A stretch of DNA of 64,000 nucleotides from Pseudomonas viridiflava (GCF_900580865.1 NZ_UTBZ01000070.1:1-64000); one strand, 5' to 3'. Numbered from the stretch's first letter, positions 38,058 through 47,403 are shown. The notes: generated from the letters alone by a model not told the origin. Numbers and translations: made by a program.

Positions 38058-39431
38058 ATGTTTCACACTTCACGATTGACCAAGACCACGCTGGCGCTCG
38101 TCATGGGGTTGGCGGCCAGTAGCGCTTTCGCCGCCATCACCCCGCAACAAGCCGAACAACTGAAAACCACCCTGACCCCCATGGGCGCCGAGCGCGCGGG
38201 TAACTCGGCCGGCACCATCCCTGCGTGGACCGGCGGCATCACCCAAGCCCCGGCCGGCTACAAACCCGGCCAGCACCATCCCGATCCGTACGCAGCCGAC
38301 AAACCGCTGTTCACCATCACCAAAGCCAATCTCGACCAGTACAAAGCCCACCTCAGCCCCGGCCAGATCGCCCTGTTCAACAGCTACCCCGATACCTTCC
38401 AGATGCCGATCTACCCGTCCCGCCGCTCCGGCTCGGCGCCGCAGTGGCTGTACGACAACACCCTGAAAAACGCCACCTCGGCCAAATTGCTCGAGGGCGG
38501 CAGCGGTTTCTCCGATGCCTACGGCGGCGTGCCATTCCCGGTGCCCAAGGACGGCGTTGAAGTGCTGTGGAACCACATCACCCGCTATCGCGGCATCTAC
38601 GTCGTGCGCCGCGCGTCCGAAGCACCGGTGCAGCGTAACGGCAGCTTCGCGCTGGTGACCTCGCAGCAGGAAGCGCTGTTCAACTATTACCGCCCGAACG
38701 GCCAGTTCGCCGACCTGAAGAACATCCTGTTCTATTACCTCGCCTTCGTGAAAAGCCCGGCACGACTGGCCGGCGGTGCCGCCCTCGTGCACGAAACCCT
38801 CGATCAGCTCAAGGACGCACGCCAAGCCTGGATCTACGACGCCGGCCAACGCCGCGTGCGCCGCGCACCGAACCTCGCCTACGACACGCCGATCGCTTCA
38901 TCCGATGGCCTGCGCACCGCTGACGACACCGACCTGTTCAACGGCTCACCCGATCGCTACGACTGGAAGCTCAAGGGCAAACAGGAAATCTACATCCCCT
39001 ACAACAACTACAAAGTCGCCAGCCCCGACGTGAAATACGCGCAACTGCTCACCCCGGGCCACCTCAACCCGCAATACACCCGCTACGAACTGCACCGGGT
39101 CTGGGTGGTGGAAGGCAACCTGAAACCGGGCTCGCGGCATATCTATTCCAAGCGTGTGCTGTTTCTCGATGAAGACAGCTGGGGCGCGGCACTGGTCGAT
39201 CAATACGATGGGCGAGGGGAGTTGTGGCGGGTGTCGATGGCTTACCTGAAAAACTTCTACGACCTGCCCACCACTTGGAGTGCGCTGGATGTTTTCCATG
39301 ATTTGCAGGCGCGGCGTTACTACGTGCAGAACCTTGATAACGAAGAAGCGGAGACTGTCGATTTCGCGCAGCCGGTGCCGGAGGATGCGTACTTCATGCC
39401 GTCGGCGTTGCGGCAGCGTGGGACGCGCTAA
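38058..39431 (+). CDS. DUF1329 periplasmic protein (LolB-like fold)
   Basis: 457 residues with a signal peptide ending SSAFAAITPQQ. The conserved features GNSAGTIPAWTGGI and the C-terminal YLKNFYDLPTTWSALDVFHDLQARRYYVQNLDNEE are those of DUF1329. Members are linked with DUF1302 barrels and hydrophobic-substrate catabolism, and may carry lipid between membranes. It follows the REP pair with its own GGAGAAG ribosome site. Confidence 0.87.
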   Translation: MFHTSRLTKTTLALVMGLAASSAFAAITPQQAEQLKTTLTPMGAERAGNSAGTIPAWTGGITQAPAGYKPGQHHPDPYAADKPLFTITKANLDQYKAHLSPGQIALFNSYPDTFQMPIYPSRRSGSAPQWLYDNTLKNATSAKLLEGGSGFSDAYGGVPFPVPKDGVEVLWNHITRYRGIYVVRRASEAPVQRNGSFALVTSQQEALFNYYRPNGQFADLKNILFYYLAFVKSPARLAGGAALVHETLDQLKDARQAWIYDAGQRRVRRAPNLAYDTPIASSDGLRTADDTDLFNGSPDRYDWKLKGKQEIYIPYNNYKVASPDVKYAQLLTPGHLNPQYTRYELHRVWVVEGNLKPGSRHIYSKRVLFLDEDSWGAALVDQYDGRGELWRVSMAYLKNFYDLPTTWSALDVFHDLQARRYYVQNLDNEEAETVDFAQPVPEDAYFMPSALRQRGTR

Positions 39432-39507
39432 GTGATTGCGCTGGCTGTTCTTGGGTGGATGGATGTTAGTCTCGATCAATGATTTTTGGTTGATAGCAGG
39501 AGGCATC

Positions 39508-39756
39508 ATGGCCAGCATCACAATTCGAAATATTGATGGTCCGCTCATGGATCAGTTACGGATTAACGCGGCACAGAACGGAAATTCCATCGAGGAAGAA
39601 GCTCGCATGATTCTGGGGCGAGCATTGATTAGAAGGGATAGCGCTGGAGGCTTGGGTAGTCGGATTCGCCAGCGCTTTTCCTCGGTCGGAGGGATCGACC
39701 TTGCTTTGCCTTCACGGCAGGAAAAAGCCAGGGTTATAGATTTTCCAGATTGCTGA
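39508..39756 (+). CDS. FitA-type ribbon-helix-helix antitoxin, without toxin
   Basis: 82 residues starting MASITIRNIDGPLMDQLRIN. The Arc/MetJ RHH fold (SITIRNID...NGNSIEEEARMILGRAL) is typical of FitA/VapB antitoxins. A strong CAGGAGG site precedes the ATG. The usual overlapping PIN-domain toxin (FitB) is not present: the next ATG gives only seven codons before a stop, then a REP pair follows. It is either an orphan antitoxin or a remnant of a pair. Confidence 0.8.
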   Translation: MASITIRNIDGPLMDQLRINAAQNGNSIEEEARMILGRALIRRDSAGGLGSRIRQRFSSVGGIDLALPSRQEKARVIDFPDC

Positions 39757-39790
39757 TGCTCGAAATGTGCAAGCGCTGAAGACTCCCTTC

Positions 39791-39886
39791 ATGTAGGAGC
39801 TGCCGCAGGCTGCGATCTTTTGATCTGGCTTCTGATTTGTTCAAAAGCGAAGATCAAAAGATCGCAGCCTGCGGCAGCTCCTACAT
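39791..39886. repeat. REP palindrome pair (GTAGGAGCTGCCG family)
   Basis: ATGTAGGAGCTGCCGCAGGC and its complement in inverted order with AAGATCAAAAGATC-type inner arms. Confidence 0.9.
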
Positions 39887-39931
39887 TAGGCGGAGTTTTT
39901 TCCGGGACATCGGGGTGATGTGGCGGACGCA

Positions 39932-40023
39932 ATCGCGAGCAGGCTCACTCCTACAGGGGAATTGGCGTCGTCCACATAATCTGTGATCTACGCGTTACCT
40001 GTAGGAGTGAGCCTGCTCGCGAT
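39932..40023. repeat. REP pair combining both families
   Basis: ATCGCGAGCAGGCTCACTCC with TACAGG, and its complement. The arm has GCGAGCAGGCT from the first family and CCTGTAGGAG from the second, so it is a hybrid or a third subfamily. The whole gap 39757-40052 consists of these two pairs. Confidence 0.85.
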
Positions 40024-40052
40024 GCGGTTGTAGCTTCAGCGCTGAATCAGGG

Positions 40053-41972
40053 TCAAACGCGGAAGTGGCTGACCATCTGCTGCAACTGACCACCCAGGCG
40101 CGCCAGTTCAACACTCGACGCGGCGGTCTCATCACTGGCCGCTGCGGTTTGTTCAGACACGTCGCGCACATTGATGATGCTGCGGCTGATCTCTTCAGCC
40201 ACGGCGCTCTGCTGTTCGGCTGCGGCGGCGATCTGCTGGTTCATCGACTGGATGTTCGACACCGTGCGGGTGATGTTTTCCAGCGACGCACCAGCCTTGC
40301 GCGTCAGCGCCACGCTGCTGTCGGTCAGGGCGCGGCTGTTGCTCATCACCGCCGAAACCTGCTGGGTGCCGTTCTGCAGACCGGCGACCAGGCCTTCGAT
40401 TTCTTCGGTGGATTTCTGCGTGCGCTGAGCCAGACCACGAACTTCGTCAGCGACCACGGCAAAACCACGACCGGCCTCACCGGCACGGGCTGCTTCGATC
40501 GCAGCGTTGAGCGCCAGCAGATTGGTCTGTTCGGCCACTGCCTTGATCACGTCCATGACGCTGCCGATCTTGTCGCTTTCCTGTTGCAGCACGCTCATCG
40601 CTTCGGTGGAACGCACCACTTCGCTGGCCAGACGCTCGATCTGCGCGATGGCTTCGTTGACCACTTTGTCGCCTTCACGGGCTTCGCCGTCAGCGGCGGC
40701 AGCGGCTTGCGAGGCTTCTTCGGCGTTGCGCGCAACTTCTTGCACGGTGGCAGTCATCTCGTGCATCGCGGTGGCAACCTGATCGGTTTCGACCTTCTGG
40801 CTGTTCACACCGGCGCTGGTCTGCTCGGTCACGGCCGACAGTTCTTCGGCGGCGCTGGCGATCTGGGTGACGCCGTCGCGGATGCCGCTGATCAAGTCAC
40901 GCAGGGTCACGCCCATGCGTGCGATGCCTTGTTGCAGCACGCCAAGTTCGTCACGGCGGGTGACAGTGACGTTCTGGGTCAGGTCGCCGCTGGCGATGCG
41001 CTCGACCACGGCCAGGGTTTCTTGCAGCGGACGGGTGATCTGACGGGTGATGATCACCGCAGCAATCACGCCAACCAGCAGGGCGAGCAGGGTGCTGATC
41101 AACTGGAAGGTACGCGCCTGGGCACTTTCCGCGTCACGGCGATCGAGCTGGATCTGATACAGCTGCTCGCTCAGGGCGACGATGGTGGTGCCCTGGTCGG
41201 TCATTTCCTTACGCGCCTGCACGGCATCGGTGTTGGCGTTCTTGTACGCCATCAACGCGCCGCGATAGCTGGTCAACGCGGATTCCAATTGGCGCAAGGC
41301 ATCCTGCTGAGTCGCAGCAAATTGCGCATTCAATGACTTGAGGCTGGCGATGGCCGCGTCGATCTGGCCGACGGCTTTCTGCTCGGTTTCGGCATTGGTG
41401 GTGGCGGTGTAGCCGCGCACTTCGTAGCGCGCGAGGATGAACGCTTCCTTGGCGGCGGTGATCGCCTGGAACTGTTCGAAGCGCTGCTCGCTCATGTCCA
41501 TCTGCTGCACGCGTTTGCTGATCGATTCGATCTGGTTGTACGCGGTCTCGGCACTCACGCTCATGCTGTCGCGGGCGCTGTTGCCGGTGCGATAGGCGTT
41601 ACGCATTTTGTTCAGCGACGTCTGGTATTCGGCGATGGTCGCGGCCTGCTCCTTGAGCAGTTTGACGTTCTCCGGGCTCTTGAAGCTGTTGATCAGCTTC
41701 TGTTGTTGCGCGGCAAAACTTTCAAGGGTGGTCTGCACATTCTGTGCGGCGGTTTCATCGCCATTGGTCAGCATGTACTGCAAGCGCACCACGCGCAGTT
41801 TGGTCAGACCGGCATTGAGCTGGGTGATGTCGCTCATCCAGTTACTGCGGTCGATGAGGCCGCCGAGGCTGGTCCAGCCTGTCAGGGCCAGCACGCAGGT
41901 CAGGGCCAGCACCAGGCCGAAGCCCAGGCCCAGTTTCATGTTCACGCTGATGTTGCCGAACCAGCTATTCAT
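40053..41972 (-). CDS. Methyl-accepting chemotaxis protein with HBM sensor domain
   Basis: 639 residues. First membrane helix about 10-32, a long all-helical periplasmic region about 35-285, second helix about 290-312, HAMP, then the cytoplasmic signalling domain with the hairpin tip [20 protein letters not shown] and no C-terminal pentapeptide. The size of the periplasmic part and its sequence ([21 protein letters not shown]...[24 protein letters not shown]) fit the helical bimodular domain of McpS-type receptors for organic acids. GGAGG precedes the ATG at 41972. Confidence 0.9.
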   Translation of the reverse strand: MNSWFGNISVNMKLGLGFGLVLALTCVLALTGWTSLGGLIDRSNWMSDITQLNAGLTKLRVVRLQYMLTNGDETAAQNVQTTLESFAAQQQKLINSFKSPENVKLLKEQAATIAEYQTSLNKMRNAYRTGNSARDSMSVSAETAYNQIESISKRVQQMDMSEQRFEQFQAITAAKEAFILARYEVRGYTATTNAETEQKAVGQIDAAIASLKSLNAQFAATQQDALRQLESALTSYRGALMAYKNANTDAVQARKEMTDQGTTIVALSEQLYQIQLDRRDAESAQARTFQLISTLLALLVGVIAAVIITRQITRPLQETLAVVERIASGDLTQNVTVTRRDELGVLQQGIARMGVTLRDLISGIRDGVTQIASAAEELSAVTEQTSAGVNSQKVETDQVATAMHEMTATVQEVARNAEEASQAAAAADGEAREGDKVVNEAIAQIERLASEVVRSTEAMSVLQQESDKIGSVMDVIKAVAEQTNLLALNAAIEAARAGEAGRGFAVVADEVRGLAQRTQKSTEEIEGLVAGLQNGTQQVSAVMSNSRALTDSSVALTRKAGASLENITRTVSNIQSMNQQIAAAAEQQSAVAEEISRSIINVRDVSEQTAAASDETAASSVELARLGGQLQQMVSHFRV

Positions 41973-42188
41973 CAAAAATCCTCCAGAAACGTTGGGTTTC
42001 TTGTCGTCAGTTAGGCTGGAAGATTGTTGTTTTTTTGAGCCAGCAAGGGTGTTAGCAGGTTTGTATCGGCAGCAAACCCGAGAGCTGAAAGGTTTTTGTC
42101 CGACAGAATTTGTAACAGCCCTGCTGAGGCTCTTTTTCATTGAGGGTTCAGGGGCGAGCCTGCACGAGATGATCGTGTAGCGGCTACC

Positions 42189-43628
42189 TCAATAACCGAC
42201 GAAGTAATAAGCCTGCCGACCGACTCTCAGGGTCTTGAGCACTTTCAACGGTGCGACAGGTTCGCGGTCTGCCGCCATGACGGCGACGTGGGATGGCGAG
42301 GCTGCGAGGAAGTCTTTCAGTTGCGCGTCGGTATCCAGACCTTTCAGCACCTGCCGGGTGTAAAAAACGCTGGCGCCGCCGACGCGCTCATTGGCTTGAA
42401 ACAAGGCAACTTGTCGACCTTCGGCTTGCAGCATTTGAATGTGTTCGCTCAACGGCAGGAACGAGAGCTTTTTGTCGGCGTGGGGCAGCGCCCATTGCGC
42501 GGCCGCGAGATAACTGCCGATCACCAGCGTAAGTACGCCGACTGCCAGTGTCTGACGGTGCCGGGCGATTCGGCCTACCAATCGATTACCAGATTCGTAC
42601 TGCTTCAATCGCTCGAACAGCACGCAGGCATATTCCGCTGCGATCACCGCGGCGGCCGGTGTCATCGACATCAGATACACCGTGCGCTTGCTCGACGCCA
42701 ACGTCAGCATGATGAACTGCGCCACGATCCACAGGCTGAAAAACAGCAAGTAGCGGTTGGCCTGCAATTGTTTGCGGAAATGCCAGAGCCCCAGGTACAC
42801 CAGAATATTCCACGGCAGAAAGGCTTCCGGCAGTTTGGCGAGGTAGTAATAGAACGGTTCGTAGTGCCCGGCCTCGACGAACGAACCACTGAAGCGCCCG
42901 ACGCTGTTCGTCAGCAGCACCTCTTTAACGGCCTGTGTGCCGCCGTGCTCGAAGAGGGTGACGAGCCAGATCAGCAGCGGAATCAAGCCGACCATGGTCA
43001 GAAGACCCGGTCGCAGCCAGTCCGCGAGTTTCAGGCGCTTTTCCATCAGGTTGTCAGCCAGCAGGTAAGCAAAAATCACCACCCCCGGCATGGCCAGCCC
43101 CAGCACACCTTTGCTCAATGTGGCGATGGCGATCCCGACGACAAACAGCAGCGAGTTGCCCGGTGTCGATGCCCGTTGCGCTTGGAAAAAGGCCAGCAGC
43201 GCGGTGGTCACGCCAAGTGCGAGCAGTGCATCCTCGCCGACGCCGCGCACATTGCTCCAGTAACTGGCCATGGTCGCGAGCAGAATTCCTGCAGTCCACG
43301 CGACGATTTTCGGTCGTCCAAACCGGCGCAACATCCCGTACAACACCATCACACTGAGCAACCCGGCCACCGCCGACGCCAGCCGCACCGCCCACGGTGA
43401 AACGCCGAACACGCGCATGGCGCCAGCGTCCAGCCATAGGCTCAGCGGTGGTTTTTCCAGAAACGGTTCGCCAAACAGCCGAGGCGTCACCCAGTCGTTA
43501 TCAAGGTGCATCTCCATGGCGATCCCGGCGACGCGGGCCTCGGTGGAGCCTTGCAATTGATGACCGCCCAAGGCGAAAAAAAACAGCAGGGCGGCAAGCA
43601 GAAACAGTGAAGTAGCGGCACGCGACAT
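42189..43628 (-). CDS. ArnT/GT39-type membrane glycosyltransferase
   Basis: 479 residues. The N-terminal half is ALGGHQLQGSTEARVAGIAMEM then NDWVTPRLFGEPFLEKPPLSLWL, the ED-containing loop and E-K-P-P-L motif of the ArnT/PMT family. About ten hydrophobic helices follow and then a small periplasmic domain. It likely moves a sugar from a polyprenyl phosphate to a lipid A or protein acceptor. The usual arn operon is not next to it. Start at 43628 chosen for the proper first membrane helix. Confidence 0.85.
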   Translation of the reverse strand: MSRAATSLFLLAALLFFFALGGHQLQGSTEARVAGIAMEMHLDNDWVTPRLFGEPFLEKPPLSLWLDAGAMRVFGVSPWAVRLASAVAGLLSVMVLYGMLRRFGRPKIVAWTAGILLATMASYWSNVRGVGEDALLALGVTTALLAFFQAQRASTPGNSLLFVVGIAIATLSKGVLGLAMPGVVIFAYLLADNLMEKRLKLADWLRPGLLTMVGLIPLLIWLVTLFEHGGTQAVKEVLLTNSVGRFSGSFVEAGHYEPFYYYLAKLPEAFLPWNILVYLGLWHFRKQLQANRYLLFFSLWIVAQFIMLTLASSKRTVYLMSMTPAAAVIAAEYACVLFERLKQYESGNRLVGRIARHRQTLAVGVLTLVIGSYLAAAQWALPHADKKLSFLPLSEHIQMLQAEGRQVALFQANERVGGASVFYTRQVLKGLDTDAQLKDFLAASPSHVAVMAADREPVAPLKVLKTLRVGRQAYYFVGY

Positions 43629-43695
43629 GGTTTCAGGCAACCGGAAGAGGCGGGAGCCTGAGCATACGGCGGCAATCCTGAATAAATTGTGAAGC

Positions 43696-44283
43696 TCAGG
43701 CCAGTCGTCGCGACCAACGCTTTTCCGGCGTTTCGAACAGCGGATTGACAAGCGCCGTCAGCACGTGGTCCTGCCAGCGCCCGGCAATGTTCAGATACGC
43801 CTTGGCGTAACCCTCGCGTTCGAAGCCCAACCGCTCAAGCAAACGCTCACTGCGCTCGTTGCCGGGAATGTAGTTGGCCATGATCCGGTGCAGGTTCTGG
43901 GTATCGAACATGTAACCGATGCCAGCCTCCAGCGCTTCCTGCATCAAGCCCTGACCCTGTCGGGCTTCGTCGATGTGATAACCCAGATAACACGCTTGAA
44001 ACGCTCCGCGAATGATGCCGCTGAAGTTGCACGCGCCGATCATCTGCTGACCGTCCGGCGTCAGCAGTGCGAAATGCATGGCCAGCCCGGCCTCGAAGGC
44101 GCTGCCCTGTATTTCAAGACGTCGGCGAATCTGCTCGGTGGCGAAGTAGTCAGTCGTGCGGATCGGCGACCATGGCGCGAGGTGGCGCTGGTTGCGTCGG
44201 TAGAACTCGCTTTCAAGCTCGGCCTGCTCTGGAGCGAGTATGGCGAGCGTCAGGCGTTGGCAGGGCAGGGTCAACAGCGACAT
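43696..44283 (-). CDS. GNAT-family N-acetyltransferase (RimJ/RimL type)
   Basis: 195 residues. The segment YHIDEARQGQGLMQEALEAGIGYMF is the acetyl-CoA motif A, and NERSERLLERLGFEREGYAKAYLNIAGRWQDHVL is the RimJ/RimL end. Substrate unknown; relatives acetylate ribosomal protein N-termini. It is upstream of the glycosyltransferase on the same strand, 67 bases apart. Start at 44283 fits the usual MSLLTLPCQRLTL opening. Confidence 0.86.
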   Translation of the reverse strand: MSLLTLPCQRLTLAILAPEQAELESEFYRRNQRHLAPWSPIRTTDYFATEQIRRRLEIQGSAFEAGLAMHFALLTPDGQQMIGACNFSGIIRGAFQACYLGYHIDEARQGQGLMQEALEAGIGYMFDTQNLHRIMANYIPGNERSERLLERLGFEREGYAKAYLNIAGRWQDHVLTALVNPLFETPEKRWSRRLA

Positions 44284-44375
44284 CGGGCGCTCCGGCTTGT
44301 GGGATCTGCTCGCAGAGTCGCGCAATCACCGGGGTTACGGCAAGTTGTGGCGAAGAAGGGGTTTTGTTTCAGGCA

Positions 44376-44400
44376 AAAAAAAGCCCGCAGGAGCGCGGGC
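44376..44400 (-). terminator. Terminator after the second DUF6124-like gene
   Basis: GCCCGC and GCGGGC form a short stem around AGGA-GC; on the minus strand it is followed by eight T residues. It lies between the 124-residue gene and the GNAT gene. Confidence 0.8.
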
Positions 44401-44532
44401 GAACCGTAGTTTCTTGAATGAGCGAACGGACTTTACAAGGGTTGGCCGCGCAGCAGCAGTGAAGAAAAATTCATCTCGATGGGCGGCTCCAATGCAGTCC
44501 GGTGCGCAACCGAACGCCGGTTTTTTTGCCCG

Positions 44533-44907
44533 TCAATGGCGGGTTTCAGGCCCGGAGGAGGTCTGCGGTCCATGCGGATCCAGATTGTCCCTTGCCCGAC
44601 AAATCAGAATTTCGGCCAGCGCGCTCAATTGTTTCATCGCCACCGCCACATGACGTTTCGAGCCGTCGAACTCATCGGCAAAGTTGGCGCTGATGGCCGC
44701 GAGGGAATCGAGGATCTCGCTGGCGTGGGTGAGCAGGGTCAGCGTGTCGACATCGTCGCGCACCCTGATGAGCTGATTGAGCGGGACACTACGCCGCCGT
44801 TTGTGCGCTTCGCTGTGTGCGCTGGTATTCGATTGCGGTTGGGTGCTGGACGTTGGCGCATCGGATGGTGCCGGGCCAACCAGCGAAAGGCGAGGGATTT
44901 TCTTCAT
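44533..44907 (-). CDS. Small DUF6124/DUF3077-like protein
   Basis: 124 residues. The helical part (LTLLTHASEILDSLAAISANFADEFDGSKRHVAVAMKQLSALAEILI) resembles that of the DUF6124-type protein at 27490, while the N-terminus is a proline-serine-rich tail. No signal peptide. GGAG precedes the ATG at 44907. Family assignment is by pattern only. Confidence 0.55.
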   Translation of the reverse strand: MKKIPRLSLVGPAPSDAPTSSTQPQSNTSAHSEAHKRRRSVPLNQLIRVRDDVDTLTLLTHASEILDSLAAISANFADEFDGSKRHVAVAMKQLSALAEILICRARDNLDPHGPQTSSGPETRH

Positions 44908-44947
44908 GACGTAGCTCCGTGGAGTGAACATTCACTGCAATTGCGGC

Positions 44948-45054
44948 TGCCAAACCGTCCGCTGGTTGGCAGTGGTTGTGGAGGGTAACGTCCTGGGGAT
45001 CTGCTCACCAGTTCATCAAAGTCGACGCGAGTTGCGGGAAATTTCCTAGGACGT
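44948..45054 (-). other. Leader hairpins of the DUF6124-like gene
   Basis: CTGCCAAACC with GGTTGGCAG forms a hairpin at about 44948-44973, and AACGTCCT at 44987-44994 can pair with AGGACGTT at 45047-45054. Both lie upstream of the small gene, within the 222-base gap to the next gene. They differ in sequence from the leader at 27882. Function unknown. Confidence 0.4.
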
Positions 45055-45129
45055 TCGATGTGGGAAGGAGGGCTTGGCGATAAAGCGCCTTCGGGGCTTA
45101 TCCGCTTGTTTGAGTCCGGTGACGGCGGC

Positions 45130-46053
45130 TCAATATTCCGCCACCTTTTCTTCGCGCAAAACCCACCCGGCCTCGCCCGCCATCAACGTGTATTGAACCT
45201 GGCGCATCTTCCCCGTGCGGCCTGCACCTGCGTCAGCGCTGTCATACACCGGGAAGCGTTGCATCAAGGCGTTTTCCACCACTGCAAACGAATCCTCGCC
45301 CTGATAGCCCTCGGCGATTTTCGGATTGTCGCTGACCGGGGGCAGGTAGATTTCGCTCAGGGACTTTTTGTTGTTGGCCGAATAGGCGATCAACTCACCC
45401 GGCATGCCGCGTCCGGGAATACGGGTGAAGACGTAGATTTCGGGCGAGCCGTCGTTGTTCAGGTCTCCAATCTCGGCGCGGACGATATCGCCCTTGAGCG
45501 GACGGGTGATCGCGCTGTTATCGACCTCCAGGCCTTTAGGTTCAATTCGCAAAACGGGTTGGCCATCGACTTGTTCACGGCTGACGTGAAAGCGGATGCC
45601 CTGCAATTCCAGTGTCTGCTCGAACGGTTTTGTCTCAGCTACCGCATCGGCGCCGGCGAACCTCAGAGACAACGCATAGTTGGCGACTTCATTGCGCCGT
45701 GCCGCATTGCGCATGAGGTACACCTGAACTGTGTACTCACCATCGGAAGGTAATGAGCCGGAAAATTGATTGCCCATGATCGAGCCGTTGAACAGCGCGT
45801 AATCCGCGCCCTTGGCGGTGATGTTGAAGTAGGCGGAGGTGTTGGACGGTTTGAAGTCGACGGTGAGCATCTGGCCGGCTCTGGCGTTGAATCGGTACTC
45901 CGCCGTTTGGTCACCCTTGATCGACTGTTTGCGCTGGATACTGTACGCGCTGGTTGTGAAAGCGATAGGCTCGACGCGCACAGCGCCAATATCTGCTGCG
46001 TGAACAGGCAGGGAAATCAGTGCAGCCAGCGTGGCGGCGATCCAGATCTTCAT
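45130..46053 (-). CDS. Secreted PliG-like protein with VCBS/FG-GAP-like part
   Basis: 307 residues, signal peptide MKIWIAATLAALISLPVHAAD. Residues about 35-150 (AEYRFNARAGQMLTVDFKPSNTSAYFNI...GEYTVQVYLMRNAARRNEVANYALSL) match the periplasmic inhibitor of g-type lysozyme (PliG). The second half has a calcium-type DLNNDGSPEIYVF motif like FG-GAP repeats. PliG itself is only about 110 residues, so this protein is a larger version. GGAG lies seven bases before the ATG at 46053. Confidence 0.7.
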   Translation of the reverse strand: MKIWIAATLAALISLPVHAADIGAVRVEPIAFTTSAYSIQRKQSIKGDQTAEYRFNARAGQMLTVDFKPSNTSAYFNITAKGADYALFNGSIMGNQFSGSLPSDGEYTVQVYLMRNAARRNEVANYALSLRFAGADAVAETKPFEQTLELQGIRFHVSREQVDGQPVLRIEPKGLEVDNSAITRPLKGDIVRAEIGDLNNDGSPEIYVFTRIPGRGMPGELIAYSANNKKSLSEIYLPPVSDNPKIAEGYQGEDSFAVVENALMQRFPVYDSADAGAGRTGKMRQVQYTLMAGEAGWVLREEKVAEY

Positions 46054-46270
46054 CTTCAACTCCATTGCATTTCGATGTTTGCAGCATAGAGGCTGGGTCA
46101 AGCCTGCGTCCTGGATTACACGGATTAAATGTTGCTGGATTTGAGTTTGAGCTTGCAGAGGCGGCCAACGTTGGATGTTCGATTCTTCAGGGAACTGTTC
46201 ACACAATTCTCACCTGAGTTTTGCGATGATTGTTGCCGGTATTTCATCGGCCCGAGCGAGTGATTCCGTC

Positions 46271-47311
46271 ATGAATGTGAGCGTTCTCTACGCTTTGGTT
46301 GCGGCAGCGTTGTTTGGCGCCAGTACGCCACTCGCCAAGCTTCTGGGGATACAGATTTCACCGATTCTATTGGCCGGGTTGCTCTATCTGGGCAGCGGGC
46401 TGGGGTTGACCGTCCTGCGTTTTGCCCGCGATCGCGGCTGGCAGCGTTCAGGACTCGGAGCCGGCGAATGGCCGTGGCTGGTCGGTGCCATCGTCTTCGG
46501 CGGCGTGCTGGCACCGGTGGCGTTGATGTTCGGTTTGACCAGAACGTCCGGCGCGAGCGCGTCACTGATGCTCAATCTGGAATCAGTGCTCACGGCGCTG
46601 CTGGCGTGGATAGTGTTCAAGGAAAACGCCGATCGGCGAATCGTGATCGGCATGCTCGCCATCGTGGCCGGCGGTGTCGTGTTGTCATGGCCGCAAGAGG
46701 CCGTGTCGGCGCAAGACTGGACAGGGCCGCTGGCCGTCGCCTTCGCCTGTTTTTGCTGGGCCATCGACAACAACCTGACGCGTAAGGTGTCTGCCTCGGA
46801 TGCACTGTTTATCGCGGGCAGCAAAGGTCTTGTGGCGGGAGTGGTCAACTGCGGCCTGGCCTTGTTCATCGGCAAACAACTGCCCGCAGCCGACTCGCTG
46901 GTGCCCATTCTGTTAGTCGGGTTTCTCGGCTACGGCGTCAGCCTGGTGATGTTCGTCCTCGCCCTGCGCGGGCTGGGCAGTGCGCGTACCGGCGCGTACT
47001 TTTCCACCGCGCCGTTTCTGGGCGCAGCGATCTCGATTCTGCTGCTGGGCGAGTCGGTATCACTGATGTTCCTGCTCGCAGCAGCGTTAATGGCCGTGGG
47101 GGTATGGATTCATCTGATGGAGAACCATACGCATGAGCATCAGCATGAACTGCTCGAGCATGATCATCGCCATACACATGACGAGCATCACCAGCATACG
47201 CATGGGGCTGACTGGGATGGAACGGAGCCGCACAGCCATCCGCATGTGCATACGCCGATGCGTCATCGGCATGTGCATTTTCCGGATGTGCATCATCGGC
47301 ATGAGCATTGA
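46271..47311 (+). CDS. EamA-family (DMT) exporter with histidine-rich tail
   Basis: 346 residues. Ten membrane helices in two EamA halves; FGASTPLAKLLGIQISPILLAGL opens the first and SDALFIAGSKGLVAGVVNCGLALF the second. The last 65 residues contain more than 20 histidines in H-x-H and HTHxxHHQHTH patterns and would lie in the cytoplasm or periplasm as a metal-binding tail. Such tails are common in zinc, nickel and cobalt exporters but not usual in DMT proteins. It is the last chromosomal gene before the island. Confidence 0.86.
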   Translation: MNVSVLYALVAAALFGASTPLAKLLGIQISPILLAGLLYLGSGLGLTVLRFARDRGWQRSGLGAGEWPWLVGAIVFGGVLAPVALMFGLTRTSGASASLMLNLESVLTALLAWIVFKENADRRIVIGMLAIVAGGVVLSWPQEAVSAQDWTGPLAVAFACFCWAIDNNLTRKVSASDALFIAGSKGLVAGVVNCGLALFIGKQLPAADSLVPILLVGFLGYGVSLVMFVLALRGLGSARTGAYFSTAPFLGAAISILLLGESVSLMFLLAAALMAVGVWIHLMENHTHEHQHELLEHDHRHTHDEHHQHTHGADWDGTEPHSHPHVHTPMRHRHVHFPDVHHRHEH

Positions 47312-47364
47312 GGTGTGTGGGCGGGGTTGGTTTTCGGAAGGGGCTGGATGGGACGGCCAGAAGC

Positions 47365-47394
47365 GACAAAGCTCCGCACTTGGCGGGCTTTGTC
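47365..47394. terminator. Hairpin before the island boundary
   Basis: GACAAAGC and GCTTTGTC pair around a GC-rich loop. If the left boundary is right, this would be the old downstream sequence of ssrA, facing the DMT gene. There is no long T-run. Confidence 0.45.
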
Positions 47395-47403
47395 GTTGAG
47401 AGT

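Noticed and set aside
39791..40023. Repeats that could be taken for a CRISPR array
   Set aside because: They are inverted pairs of REP arms, not regularly spaced direct repeats with unique spacers. No cas gene is present in the window.
45058..45753. A 231-codon plus-strand frame opposite the PliG-like gene
   Set aside because: The minus-strand gene has a signal peptide and family motifs; the plus frame has neither.
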